Assembly (NCBI RefSeq): GCF_014650715.1
Contig: NZ_BMVM01000018.1
Location: 1-64,000, forward strand
Origin: Streptomyces bluensis
Lineage (GTDB): Bacteria > Actinomycetota > Actinomycetes > Streptomycetales > Streptomycetaceae
Length of the DNA stretch: 64,000 nt
Direction of reading: 5' to 3'
Positions within the stretch are counted from its first letter, which is position 1. Each line of letters starts with the position of its first letter. Positions 48,713-57,408 of the stretch are shown piece after piece. The notes beneath the pieces were generated by a model. That model did no database searches, was not told where the DNA came from, and saw only the letters and a program-made list of their open reading frames with translations. A program made the translations under genes and the position numbers.

Positions 48713-49069
48713 TCCTGACTCGTAATCCCCATGGGCCCGGGTGACGTTCCGTCAACCTGTGCGTCGTCCCGGTACGGCTCCCGACCCTCCCAGTGCCGGT
48801 GGACGGTGATCCCGCATCATCAGACCCACCACCCGAAGGAGTGAACCCTGGACGGGAGTTGGCGGGCAAGTTCCCCTGGCGTAGGCCGGGGACCTGCACG
48901 GCGGGCCCATTGGACGTGGACGACGGCCTTTGACAGTATTCGCCACCACGCTTCACCGGACCCGATCATTCCATGCCAAACCCGGCGCCCGACCTGCCGG
49001 GTCAAGGGAGTCCGGCAACCAATGCCAGCCTTTCGCGGCCCTCGTGAAGGGCTCGTGCAGACTGGCTGA
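48713..49069. other. 357-bp intergenic region between cvnA and the PP2C-like gene
   Basis: Divergent promoter region. A TTTGACAGTATTCGC stretch (48931-48945) looks like a -35 element for the rightward gene. Open frames on both strands lack coding-like bias. No further structure found. Confidence 0.4.
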
Positions 49070-49855
49070 ATGCGTACGGACATCGTCTCGGAGCCCGGCG
49101 ACCGGGACCACCCCAACGAGGACTTCGCCGCGGTCGCGCTGCCCGCTTCGGGACAGGGCGGTTCGCTGGTCGTCCTGGACGGCGTGACGCCGCCGCGGGG
49201 TGAATACGGCTGTCGACATTCGGTCGCCTGGTTCTGCTCCCGCCTCGGCGGCGCCCTGACCGAACTGTCCGTTTCCGAACGGCATATGCCACTCGCCGAG
49301 GTTCTCTCACGGGCCATTGCTCGTACCGCCGCGTCCCACGATCAAACCTGTGACCTTTCTCACCCGCGCACCCCGCAGGCCACCGTGATCCTCGCCCGCT
49401 GGTCCGCCGAGACAGTCGAGTACCTGGTGCTGTCGGACTCGGCGCTCCTGCTCGCGGCCCCGGACGGCACGGTGACGCCGGTCCTCGACGACCGTCTGTC
49501 CCGCGTCCCGCGCACCGCTCTCTCCTCGGTCGCGCTCACCGACTCCACGCTGCGGAACAGGGAGGGCGGCTTCTTCACCGCCGCGGCCGACCCGTCGGTC
49601 GCGTCCCGCGCCGTGACCGGGACACTCCCCCGCTCCTCGGTGCACAGCCTGGCCGCCCTGACGGACGGCGCCACCCGCTGGGTGGAGAAGTTCCACGAGG
49701 GCGACTGGACCGACCTGCTCTCCGTCGTACGGAAGGAGGGGGCGGCGGCGCTGGTGGAGCGGGTGCGGACCCTGGAGTCGGCCGACACCGAGCGGACGCA
49801 CCTGGGGCGGAGCAAACGGCACGACGACGCGACGGTGGCGTACGCCGAGCTGTGA
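49070..49855 (+). CDS. PP2C-like protein phosphatase
   Basis: 261-aa protein with a trimmed PP2C fold: motif 1 'HPNEDFAAVALP', motif 2 'LVVLDGVTPPRGEYGC' (DG metal site), 'SVHSLAALTDGATRWVEKFH' (the later DG motif) and 'RHDDATVAYAEL' (final D). These acidic residues bind the metal pair that dephosphorylates Ser/Thr. It is shorter than usual, lacking some loops, so the activity may be restricted. It lies between the conservon and a MarR gene, with no visible kinase partner. Confidence 0.75.
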   Translation: MRTDIVSEPGDRDHPNEDFAAVALPASGQGGSLVVLDGVTPPRGEYGCRHSVAWFCSRLGGALTELSVSERHMPLAEVLSRAIARTAASHDQTCDLSHPRTPQATVILARWSAETVEYLVLSDSALLLAAPDGTVTPVLDDRLSRVPRTALSSVALTDSTLRNREGGFFTAAADPSVASRAVTGTLPRSSVHSLAALTDGATRWVEKFHEGDWTDLLSVVRKEGAAALVERVRTLESADTERTHLGRSKRHDDATVAYAEL

Positions 49856-49885
49856 CCGGTCCTCCGGCGGACGGCACCGGAGGGA

Positions 49886-50377
49886 TCAGCCCTCGCTGGT
49901 CTGGTTCAGGTGATGGAGCAGGCGGGCGAGCTCGGCGACCTCCTCGCGGTCCCAGCCGGTCATCTGCCGTACATACCGCTCCCGCCGCGCGTCGCGTACC
50001 TGACGGAACCGGGAGCGGCCCTCGCCCGTGAGGTGGACGAGCCAGGCGCGGCCGTCGGCGGGGTCGGGTTCACGGGCCACGAGACCGAGGTGCTCCAGGG
50101 CGCGGAGCTGGCGGGACATCGTCGCCTTGCCGACGCCGATGTAGGCGGCGAGGTCCGTGGCACGCAGCGGACCCGTCTCGTCCAGGCGGGCCAGCAGCCC
50201 GTACGCGGAGGACTCCAGATCGGGATGGACGGCGCGGGCCATCTCGCCGGACTTGGCGCGGGCGCGCCGCAGGAAGACCGTCAGCTCGCGCTCCAGCTCC
50301 AGGAAGGCGTGGTCCATGCCTGCCTGGGGCACGCCGGATTCGACCCGATGCCCCTCACCGTTTCCGCCCTCGTGCAC
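49886..50377 (-). CDS. MarR-family transcriptional regulator
   Basis: 163-aa MarR regulator. HTH: 'YGLLARLDETGPLRATDLAA', 'YIGVGKATMSRQLRALEHLG', 'LVAREPDPADGRAWLVHLTG' (wing with DGRA). GTG 50377 is chosen because AGGAG lies 8 bp upstream; the open frame reaches 50581 but the upstream part lies in the lon terminator region. It is on the same strand as lon, behind a strong terminator, so it is transcribed separately. Confidence 0.83.
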   Translation of the reverse strand: MHEGGNGEGHRVESGVPQAGMDHAFLELERELTVFLRRARAKSGEMARAVHPDLESSAYGLLARLDETGPLRATDLAAYIGVGKATMSRQLRALEHLGLVAREPDPADGRAWLVHLTGEGRSRFRQVRDARRERYVRQMTGWDREEVAELARLLHHLNQTSEG

Positions 50378-50541
50378 GTCAGCGCTCCTGATCCCGTTCC
50401 GCGTGGCGTGAAGGTCTCCGCCACAGGCCGCCCTTGCCGCAGCTCCGTCAGTATTTCGCAGGGGTGGATCGACGACGGCGTCCGACTCCTCTTCCCTCAC
50501 GGTGTTCTCCGTACGCGGCCTCCTGGCCTGCCTGACCCGCG

Positions 50542-50576
50542 GGAGGCCCGGGTCCCTTCCGGGAACCCGGGCCTCC
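50542..50576. terminator. lon transcription terminator
   Basis: GGAGGCCCGGGT-CCC pairs with GGGAACCCGGGCCTCC around TTCC, with a one-base bulge. It lies 18 bp past the lon stop on the minus strand. Confidence 0.75.
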
Positions 50577-50593
50577 TTCACCGGTCGCGTCCC

Positions 50594-53005
50594 TCACACG
50601 GCGGCCGGGAGCTTCACCTCCGCCTCGGAGAGGGCCAGTTCGAGGACCTGGCGGACGTCCGTGACGGTGTGGACGTCGAGCTTGTCCAGGACCTCGGCGG
50701 GCACATCGTCCAGGTCGGGCTCGTTGCGCTTCGGGATGATCACCGTGGTGACCCCGGCGCGGTGCGCGGCGAGCAGCTTCTGCTTGACGCCGCCGATGGG
50801 CAGGACCCGGCCGGTCAGCGAGACCTCACCGGTCATCGCCACATCCGTACGCACCAGCCTGCCGGACAGCAGCGAGGCGAGCGCCGTCGTCATGGTGACG
50901 CCCGCGCTCGGACCGTCCTTGGGCACGGCCCCCGCCGGGAAGTGGATGTGCACGCCCCGGTCCTTGAGGTCGCCCACGGGCAGTTCCAGTTCGGCGCCGT
51001 GCGAGCGGAGGAAGCTGAGGGCGATCTGCGCGGACTCCTTCATGACGTCCCCGAGCTGACCGGTGAGGGTGAGTCCGGCCGCGCCCGTCTCCGGGTCGGC
51101 CAGTGACGCCTCCACGTACAGCACGTCGCCGCCCGCGCCGGTCACCGCGAGACCGGTCGCGACCCCGGGCACGGCCGTGCGCCGCTCCGCCGGGTCCTGG
51201 GCCGACTCGGGCACGTGGTGCGGCCGCCCGATGAGCCCGCGGAGGTCCTCCTGGGTGACCGTGAACGGCAGCTCCCGGTCGCCGAGTTCGTGCTGGGCCG
51301 CGACCTTGCGCAGCAGCCGGGCGATGGACCGCTCCAGGTTCCGTACGCCGGCCTCGCGCGTGTACTCACCGGCGAGCCTGCGCAACGCGCCCTCGTCCAG
51401 GGTGACCTCGTCACTCGCCAGCCCGGCCCGCTCCAGCTGCCGAGGCAGCAGGTGGTCCCGGGCGATGACGACCTTCTCGTCCTCGGTGTACCCGTCGAGC
51501 CGGACCAGCTCCATACGGTCGAGCAGCGCCTCCGGGATGGCCTCCAGCACGTTCGCGGTGGCCAGGAAGACGACGTCGCTCAGGTCCAGCTCGACCTCCA
51601 GGTAGTGGTCCCGGAAGGTGTGGTTCTGTGCCGGGTCGAGGACTTCGAGCAGGGCGGCGGCGGGGTCGCCGCGGAAGTCGGAGCCGACCTTGTCGATCTC
51701 GTCGAGCAGCACGACCGGGTTCATGGACCCGGCTTCCTTGATGGCGCGGACGATACGGCCGGGCAGGGCGCCCACGTAGGTCCTCCGGTGCCCGCGGATC
51801 TCGGCCTCGTCCCGTACACCGCCGAGCGCGACGCGCACGAACTTGCGCCCCATGGCGTGCGCCACGGACTCGCCGAGGCTGGTCTTGCCGACACCGGGCG
51901 GTCCCACGAGCGCGAGCACGGCACCGCCGCGCCGTCCGCCGACGACACCCAGTCCCCGGTCGGAGCGCCGCTTGCGCACCGCGAGGTACTCGGTGATGCG
52001 CTCCTTCACGTCGTCGAGCCCGGCGTGCTCGGCGTCCAGCACGGCCCGGGCGCCCCGGATGTCGTACTCGTCCTCGGTCCGCTCGTTCCAGGGCAGCTCC
52101 AGCACGGTGTCGAGCCAGGTCCGGATCCAGGACCCTTCCGGTGACTGGTCACTCGCCCGCTCCAGCTTGTCGACCTCCTTGAGGGCGGCCTCCCGCACCT
52201 TCTCGGGGAGGTCGGCGGCCTCGACGCGCGCACGGTAGTCGTCGGACTCCTCGCCGTCCTTCTCGCCGTTCAGCTCGCGCAGTTCCTTGCGGACGGCTTC
52301 CAGCTGGCGCCGCAGCAGGAACTCACGCTGCTGCTTGTCCACACCCTCCTGGACGTCCTTGGCGATGGACTCGGCGACGTCCTGCTCGGCGAGGTGCTCG
52401 CGCAGCTGCTCGGTGGCGAGCTTCAGCCGGGCGACGGGGTCGGCCGTCTCCAGCAGCTCCACCTTCTGATCGGTGGTGAGGAAGGGTGAGTACCCGGAGT
52501 TGTCGGCGAGCGCGGAGACGTCGTCGATGGCCTGCACCCGGTCGACGACCTGCCAGGCCCCCCGCTTCCGCAGCCAGCTGGTGGCGAGGGCCTTGTACTC
52601 CTTCACGAGTTCGGCGACCTGGCCGGGCAGCGGCTCGGGCACGGTCTCGTCCACGCGGGTCCCCTCGACCCACAGCGCGGCACCCGGCCCGGTGGTCCCG
52701 GCGCCGATCCTCACGCGCCCCCGCCCCCGGATGAGCGCCCCCGGGTCTCCGTCGGCCAGCCGCCCCACCTGCTCGACGGTCCCGAGCACCCCCGTACGGG
52801 CGTACGTCCCGTCGATCCTCGGCACGAGCAGCACCCTCGGCTTGCCCGGCTCCGAGCGCGCGGCGGCCTGCGCGGCCTCCACCGCGGCCCGTACATCGGC
52901 GTCGTTCAGATCCAGGGGCACCACCATTCCCGGCAGCACGACCTCGTCGTCGAGCGGCAGCACGGGCAGGGTGAGCGGTGTGGACGTCGAGGACTCAGCA
53001 GCCAT
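50594..53005 (-). CDS. lon: ATP-dependent protease Lon
   Basis: 803-aa Lon (LonA type). N-terminal substrate-binding domain (about 1-200), AAA+ module with Walker A 'GPPGVGKTSLGESVAHAMGR' (about 374-381) and Walker B 'VVLLDEIDKV', and a C-terminal Ser-Lys protease domain with catalytic Ser in 'PKDGPSAGVTMTTALAS' and Lys in 'PIGGVKQKLLAAHRAG'. It degrades misfolded and some regulatory proteins. A HAIR element 22-42 bp upstream shows HspR control. The call is secure. Confidence 0.96.
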   Translation of the reverse strand: MAAESSTSTPLTLPVLPLDDEVVLPGMVVPLDLNDADVRAAVEAAQAAARSEPGKPRVLLVPRIDGTYARTGVLGTVEQVGRLADGDPGALIRGRGRVRIGAGTTGPGAALWVEGTRVDETVPEPLPGQVAELVKEYKALATSWLRKRGAWQVVDRVQAIDDVSALADNSGYSPFLTTDQKVELLETADPVARLKLATEQLREHLAEQDVAESIAKDVQEGVDKQQREFLLRRQLEAVRKELRELNGEKDGEESDDYRARVEAADLPEKVREAALKEVDKLERASDQSPEGSWIRTWLDTVLELPWNERTEDEYDIRGARAVLDAEHAGLDDVKERITEYLAVRKRRSDRGLGVVGGRRGGAVLALVGPPGVGKTSLGESVAHAMGRKFVRVALGGVRDEAEIRGHRRTYVGALPGRIVRAIKEAGSMNPVVLLDEIDKVGSDFRGDPAAALLEVLDPAQNHTFRDHYLEVELDLSDVVFLATANVLEAIPEALLDRMELVRLDGYTEDEKVVIARDHLLPRQLERAGLASDEVTLDEGALRRLAGEYTREAGVRNLERSIARLLRKVAAQHELGDRELPFTVTQEDLRGLIGRPHHVPESAQDPAERRTAVPGVATGLAVTGAGGDVLYVEASLADPETGAAGLTLTGQLGDVMKESAQIALSFLRSHGAELELPVGDLKDRGVHIHFPAGAVPKDGPSAGVTMTTALASLLSGRLVRTDVAMTGEVSLTGRVLPIGGVKQKLLAAHRAGVTTVIIPKRNEPDLDDVPAEVLDKLDVHTVTDVRQVLELALSEAEVKLPAAV

Positions 53006-53026
53006 GATCTCTCCCTAGGCAGTCAA

Positions 53027-53047
53027 GTTGAGCTATGCCGACTCAAT
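53027..53047. promoter_or_regulatory. HAIR element (HspR operator) upstream of lon
   Basis: GTTGAGC-TATGCCG-ACTCAAT matches the HspR-associated inverted repeat CTTGAGT-N7-ACTCAAG, with the exact N7 spacing and two end mismatches. It lies 22 bp upstream of the lon ATG. HspR controls lon in S. coelicolor by established work. Confidence 0.85.
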
Positions 53048-53139
53048 GCATATGAGCGTGCAAATGTTCCCCAGGGGACGTTCGCTGTGAGCGATCAGGT
53101 GGCCGACCTGGCCGGCGCCGGGCCCGGCCAACGCCGCCG

Positions 53140-53571
53140 TCAGGCGGCGACGCCGACTGCCGCGTCCGGCAGCAGCTCGAACCACACCACCTTGCCGAGC
53201 GCCACCCCCAGCGCGAAGCTCCCCCACGCGTCGGCGCACAGGTCGACGAGGGCGAGCCCTCGACCGCCGTCCGCGTCCGGCCCGGGGCACGCCTCGGGGC
53301 GCGGAAGGTGAGGACCCGTGTCCCAGACGCTGCCCCTCAGCCGCTTGTCCGCCCACCTGAGGCGTACGGAGGCCGGACCGGGCGCGTAGCGGCAGGAGTT
53401 GGAGAGCAACTCCGAGGTCAGCAACACGGCGGTGTCGACGAGTTCGGGGAGGCCGTGGCGGTCGAGCACGAGGCGGACGGTGGCCCGGGCGATGGAAGGG
53501 GCGAGCGGGTCGTGGGGGACGTGGAGGGTGTACTCCCACTCCGAGGGCGGTTCAGGCAGGCGTTGGTCCAT
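53140..53571 (-). CDS. RsbW-like ATP-binding (anti-sigma-type) protein
   Basis: 143-aa HATPase_c-only protein of the anti-sigma kinase family abundant in Streptomyces. N-box 'DTAVLLTSELLSNSCRYAPG', G1/G2 'DTGPHLPRPEACPG' and 'GGRGLALVDLCADAWGSFAL'. It lies divergent to an XRE-DUF397 pair, a grouping seen many times per Streptomyces genome. ATG 53571 (MDQRLPEPPSEW) is used; the upstream frame is not supported. The partner sigma or anti-anti-sigma factor is unknown. Confidence 0.82.
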   Translation of the reverse strand: MDQRLPEPPSEWEYTLHVPHDPLAPSIARATVRLVLDRHGLPELVDTAVLLTSELLSNSCRYAPGPASVRLRWADKRLRGSVWDTGPHLPRPEACPGPDADGGRGLALVDLCADAWGSFALGVALGKVVWFELLPDAAVGVAA

Positions 53572-53738
53572 GGCAACTCTCCCAGGGTGCGACGAAGTTG
53601 GCCGATAGGGTGTGATCGAGCCACTACTCACCGTAGGGAAGCGTGGAAACATCTGCTACCAATTCGCGCTACTTCTCATACACGTGCACCCGATCGTGTG
53701 GAGTGGCGAAACATTTGCCGATCCCGAGGAGGCAAGCC

Positions 53739-54590
53739 GTGCCACCGAGAACCGCACCGACCGTGCGCCAGTTGCGCTTGGGTACCGAACTCCGCCGGAT
53801 GCGCGAGCAGTCGGGCCTCAGCATCAACGAGGCGGCCTCCGCGCTTGGCGTGAGCCGGACACACATCACCAACGTGGAGTTGGCCCGTTTCGGAGTGAGC
53901 GAACAGCGGATGCGGACCCTCGCGGCCATCTACCGCACCCCGGACTTGACGTACGTCGACGCTCTCGTGGCCATGGCACAGGAGCGCCGGTCCGGGTGGT
54001 GGGAGGAGTACCGGGGCCTTCTGCCCACCGCGAGCCTTGACCTCGCCGAGCTGGAGTACCACGCGACCAGTCTGCGAGTGTTCTGCGCCATGCATGTCCC
54101 CGGACTGCTTCAGACGGAGGAGTACGCCCGCGCCGTGCTCGGAGAAACAGTGCCGTCGTGGCCCGATACCGAGCTGCGACGCCGACTCTCGCTCCGCATG
54201 AAGCGCCGGGACATCCTGGACCGGGACGACCCACCCTCATGCACATTCATCATTCACGAGGCGGCCCTGCGGCTGGAGTTCGGCGGGCCGGACGTCATGC
54301 GCGCACAGCTCAAGAGGCTGGCCGAATCTTCACGCAGACGGAACATCACGGTGCGCGTCATCCCCTTCAGCGCGGGCGGGTTCCCCCTGCCGGGGCTCAC
54401 CGTTGAATACGCCTCCGGGCCCGTGCCGCAGCTCGACACCGTACAGATGGACACCGCGAACTCGACCGAGTTCCTCGATGCACACACCCAGTTGTCGAAC
54501 TACCGTGTGCTGTTGGAGCGCATCACCAAGGCCGCGCTCCCCTTGAAGGAATCACGGGAGTTCATCCGCTCCGTCGCGGAGCGCAACTGA
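53739..54590 (+). CDS. XRE-family regulator with DUF5753 domain
   Basis: 283-aa regulator, intact. HTH about 15-60 ('RLGTELRRMREQSGLSINEA', 'ASALGVSRTHITNVELARFG') and DUF5753 about 95-275 ('SGWWEEYRGLLPTASLDLAE', 'HVPGLLQTEEYARAVLGETV', 'VRVIPFSAGGFPLPGLTVEY'). GTG 53739 has GAGGAGG 6 bp upstream. It is followed at 10 bp by a DUF397 gene, so the two are co-expressed; such pairs affect development and antibiotic production. It serves as internal reference showing what the remnant at 2995-3717 has lost. Confidence 0.9.
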   Translation: MPPRTAPTVRQLRLGTELRRMREQSGLSINEAASALGVSRTHITNVELARFGVSEQRMRTLAAIYRTPDLTYVDALVAMAQERRSGWWEEYRGLLPTASLDLAELEYHATSLRVFCAMHVPGLLQTEEYARAVLGETVPSWPDTELRRRLSLRMKRRDILDRDDPPSCTFIIHEAALRLEFGGPDVMRAQLKRLAESSRRRNITVRVIPFSAGGFPLPGLTVEYASGPVPQLDTVQMDTANSTEFLDAHTQLSNYRVLLERITKAALPLKESREFIRSVAERN

Positions 54591-54600
54591 AGGCGGGGAC

Positions 54601-54852
54601 ATGTCCGAGATCGTCTGGCAGAAATCGTCCTACTCAGGATCGGGCGACACGAACTGCGTCGAGATCGGCTGGCAGAAGTCGTCCTACTCGGGGTCGGGGG
54701 ACAACAACTGCGTCGAAATCGCCGCGCAAGAAGCCACCACCCTCGCCCTCCGAGAAAGCGACGCCCCCACCGTCATACTCCACACCCACGGCCCCCAACT
54801 CGCCGCCCTCCTAAGGCACATCACGGCCACGGCGGGCAGCCGCCAGGCGTGA
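54601..54852 (+). CDS. DUF397 protein with internally duplicated motif
   Basis: 83-aa DUF397 protein. The defining block 'WQKSSYSGSGDTNCVEIG' occurs twice in tandem (residues 6-23, then 24-40 as 'WQKSSYSGSGDNNCVEI'); ordinary DUF397 proteins of about 60-70 aa have it once. The remainder is normal ('LRESDAPTVILHTHGPQLAA', 'LLRHITA'). The two 54-bp copies differ at several third positions, so the duplication is not brand-new. It is the partner of the XRE gene directly upstream. The 3' end overlaps the rhomboid-like gene by 42 bp. Confidence 0.9.
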   Translation: MSEIVWQKSSYSGSGDTNCVEIGWQKSSYSGSGDNNCVEIAAQEATTLALRESDAPTVILHTHGPQLAALLRHITATAGSRQA

Positions 54853-55659
54853 GCCTCCGGGCCGGGCGCGGCACCGTCTCCGTACCACCGGCCACATCGC
54901 GACCCCGATCGCGAGGGCGATCAGATGCCCCCAGTTGGTCACGGGGTCCTGGAAAGCGAACAGCTCCCCGATCAGTATCCCGCCGAAGGTGATCAGGATC
55001 GGCCACCGGAGCCACGGCGACAGCAGCCCCGCCAGCGCGCCCACGCATGCCGCCACGCCGAAGCTGATGCCGTAGTCGAGGCGGTGGAGCGAGCTCTCGG
55101 GGAGGCGTCCGGCCAGGACGGCGAGGCCGACCGGGATCTCGGTGGCCAGGGTGGCGAGCACATGGCCCAGCAGGAACAGGCCCGCCGTACGCATACCGCC
55201 GACACGGCGTTCCAGCGCGGTCAGGGCCACCAGGAAACCGATCCCGTACGGCGACATGACACCGCCCACGACCCAGAGCGCACTCGCGACGAGCGCCAGC
55301 ACCGGGTTCTGCACGAGGTGTGCCACGTCCGTGCTGGAGCCCTGGTGGAGGGCATGGACGAGGGACGGGTCGGCGTGATCGGCGATCAACGACGTGGCCA
55401 GCAGGACGATCGCGTAGAAGAACGTGAAAGGGGTGCCCGTGGGGGTGGGGAGCAGCCGCCACGGGGCCCAGGACCGCCAGGACTGCCAGGGCAGCCCGCT
55501 GGTGCTCGGCCGTGCCGCGGCCGGTTCCGTCGTCGCTCCCCGCTGCTGCGGGATGCCGTCCAGGAGTGCCCCGGCACTCGCCCCACCGCACGCGCCGGTG
55601 TCCGCCGGGTCGCCCGCCTGGTCGCGCGCCGGCGCGGCCCGGTCCACGGTCGTGTCCAT
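54811..55659 (-). CDS. rhomboid-like membrane protein
   Basis: 282-aa membrane protein with a disordered N-terminus (1-80) and six helices. The order and motifs resemble the rhomboid-like (Rhomboid_2-type) family of Actinobacteria: 'TFFYAIVLLATSLIADHADP', 'ALWVVGGVMSPYGIGFLVAL', 'GHVLATLATEIPVGLAVLAG', 'YGISFGVAACVGALAGLLSP'. The catalytic GxSG of true rhomboid proteases is not clear (here 'YGISFGVAA'), and the late helix has 'NWGHLIALAIG' with His. It is likely a pseudo-protease or a protease with altered Ser motif. ATG 55659 (MDTTVDRAAPAR). Confidence 0.75.
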   Translation of the reverse strand: MDTTVDRAAPARDQAGDPADTGACGGASAGALLDGIPQQRGATTEPAAARPSTSGLPWQSWRSWAPWRLLPTPTGTPFTFFYAIVLLATSLIADHADPSLVHALHQGSSTDVAHLVQNPVLALVASALWVVGGVMSPYGIGFLVALTALERRVGGMRTAGLFLLGHVLATLATEIPVGLAVLAGRLPESSLHRLDYGISFGVAACVGALAGLLSPWLRWPILITFGGILIGELFAFQDPVTNWGHLIALAIGVAMWPVVRRRCRARPGGSRLAAARRGRDVP

Positions 55660-55824
55660 GGTGAGGCGCTCCTTCCGTCTCCCCGTCCCCTCCAGCCTGG
55701 ACATATCGGGCGGCACTGTCTATGACGACCGCCACGCGGGCACGGCGGGCCCCCTTCTCCGTGAACGGTTCCGCGGCCCGGAAATTCCCGCGTACCGTCC
55801 AGCGAGAGCTGCCAGGATGGGCCC

Positions 55825-56502
55825 ATGAGCACCTCGTACGACATCCCGGAAGTCATCGATCGTCGCGAGGGCCCGTACGGCGAGGTCGTGCTACGGCGTC
55901 ACGGAGAGTTGCTCCAGATCATCGCGAACGGGTGCTTCCTGATGGACACGTCCGACGGGCGCTCGGAGCGGCTGCTCGTCGACGCGGCCCTCGGCGCCCT
56001 GGACGAACGGCCGGAGCCGAGCGTGCTGATCGGCGGCCTGGGCGTCGGGTTCTCGCTCGCACACGCGGCGGCCAACCCCCGGTGGGGGCGCATCACCGTG
56101 GTGGAACGCGAGCCGGCCGTCATCGAATGGCACCGGCGCGGACCGCTCGCCGAAACGTCCTCCGATGCGCTCGCGGACCCCCGTACACGGATCGTGGAAG
56201 CCGATCTCGTCGAATTCGTCAATGAGATCTCCGCCACGTATGACGCCCTGTGCCTGGACATCGACAACGGACCCGGCTGGACTGTCACCGAGGACAACGA
56301 CAGCCTGTATTCACCGGCCGGACTCGCAAGCTGCGCAAGGGCGTTGAGGCCGGGTGGGGTACTCGCCGTGTGGTCGGCCCAGCCGTCCGCGGAATTCGAG
56401 GAAACCTTGGCGAATGCCGGTTTCCGACAGGTGCGTACCGAAGAGATCCCGGTTGCCCGAGGCGTTCCGGACGTCGTACACCTCGGCATCCGCCCTGGAT
56501 AG
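55825..56502 (+). CDS. spermidine-synthase-like SAM-binding protein
   Basis: 225-aa protein of the spermidine/spermine synthase superfamily (Rossmann fold). 'RREGPYGEVVLRRHGELLQI', 'IANGCFLMDTSDGRSERLLV' (the N-terminal beta part), 'SVLIGGLGVGFSLAHAAANP' (SAM-binding GGLGxGF), 'ITVVEREPAVIEWHRRG' and 'YDALCLDIDNGPGWTVTEDN' (acidic catalytic region). It probably aminopropylates or methylates a small molecule; no polyamine pathway gene adjoins it. Confidence 0.85.
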   Translation: MSTSYDIPEVIDRREGPYGEVVLRRHGELLQIIANGCFLMDTSDGRSERLLVDAALGALDERPEPSVLIGGLGVGFSLAHAAANPRWGRITVVEREPAVIEWHRRGPLAETSSDALADPRTRIVEADLVEFVNEISATYDALCLDIDNGPGWTVTEDNDSLYSPAGLASCARALRPGGVLAVWSAQPSAEFEETLANAGFRQVRTEEIPVARGVPDVVHLGIRPG

Positions 56503-56623
56503 CCGAGGCACGGTGACTGCCCGTACGCTGCTCCTCTGACGCCGATCATTCATACGGCAACCGCAGTCATGCGCAATCAAGGGATCACCCCACTGATTCC
56601 GGAAAGCAACACAGGGGCGGGCG

Positions 56624-57361
56624 ATGGAGCAGACACACACCTCCCACAACGGCACGGCGGCGACCCCGGGCGCGCAGCGCCGGGTGCTGGTGGTCGAGGA
56701 CGACCCGACGATCGTCGACGCCATCGCGACCCGACTGCGCGCCGAGGGGTTCCTCGTGCAGACCGCGAGCGACGGTCCGGCCGCCGTCGACACGGCCGAG
56801 GCGTGGCAGCCCGACCTGCTGATCCTCGACATCATGCTGCCGGGCTTCGACGGCCTGGAGGTGTGCCGCCGGGTGCAGGCGCAGCGGCCGGTCCCGGTGC
56901 TGATGCTCACCGCGCGCGACGACGAGACGGACATGCTGGTCGGGCTCGGCGTGGGCGCCGACGACTACATGACGAAGCCGTTCTCCATGCGGGAGCTGGC
57001 CGCGCGCGTGCACGTCCTGCTGCGCCGGGTGGAGCGCGCCGCGCTGGCCGCCTCGACCCCGCGCTCGGGCATCCTGCGCCTCGGCGAACTGGAGATCGAC
57101 CACGCGCAGCGGCGGGTGCGGGTGCGCAGCGAGGATGTGCACCTCACGCCGACCGAGTTCGATCTGCTGGTGTGCCTCGCGAACACCCCGCGTGCCGTAC
57201 TCTCGCGCGAGCAGCTGCTCGCCGAGGTGTGGGACTGGGCGGACGCGTCCGGGACGCGGACCGTGGACAGCCACATCAAGGCGCTGCGGCGGAAGATCGG
57301 GGCGGAGCGGATCCGCACCGTGCACGGTGTGGGGTACGCGCTGGAGACCCCGACACCCTGA
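56624..57361 (+). CDS. OmpR/PhoB-type response regulator
   Basis: 245-aa regulator. Receiver: 'RVLVVEDDPTIVDAIATRLR', phosphoacceptor in 'DLLILDIMLPGFDGLEVCRR', Lys in 'DDYMTKPFSMRELAARVHVL'. OmpR winged HTH: 'VRSEDVHLTPTEFDLLVCLA', 'LSREQLLAEVWDWADASGTR', 'TVDSHIKALRRKIGAERIRT' and 'VHGVGYAL'. The kinase gene begins 47 bp downstream on the same strand; both are next to kgd, an arrangement conserved in Streptomyces as I recall it. Confidence 0.9.
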   Translation: MEQTHTSHNGTAATPGAQRRVLVVEDDPTIVDAIATRLRAEGFLVQTASDGPAAVDTAEAWQPDLLILDIMLPGFDGLEVCRRVQAQRPVPVLMLTARDDETDMLVGLGVGADDYMTKPFSMRELAARVHVLLRRVERAALAASTPRSGILRLGELEIDHAQRRVRVRSEDVHLTPTEFDLLVCLANTPRAVLSREQLLAEVWDWADASGTRTVDSHIKALRRKIGAERIRTVHGVGYALETPTP

Positions 57362-57408
57362 GCCGGTGATCCGGTGATCCGGTGGTCGCATAGGGGGCTG
57401 ATGGCGGT

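Noticed and set aside
45815..48718. Long plus-strand open frame opposite cvnA
   Set aside because: Composition mirrors cvnA on the other strand (Val/Arg/Gly-rich); no start signal or motif.
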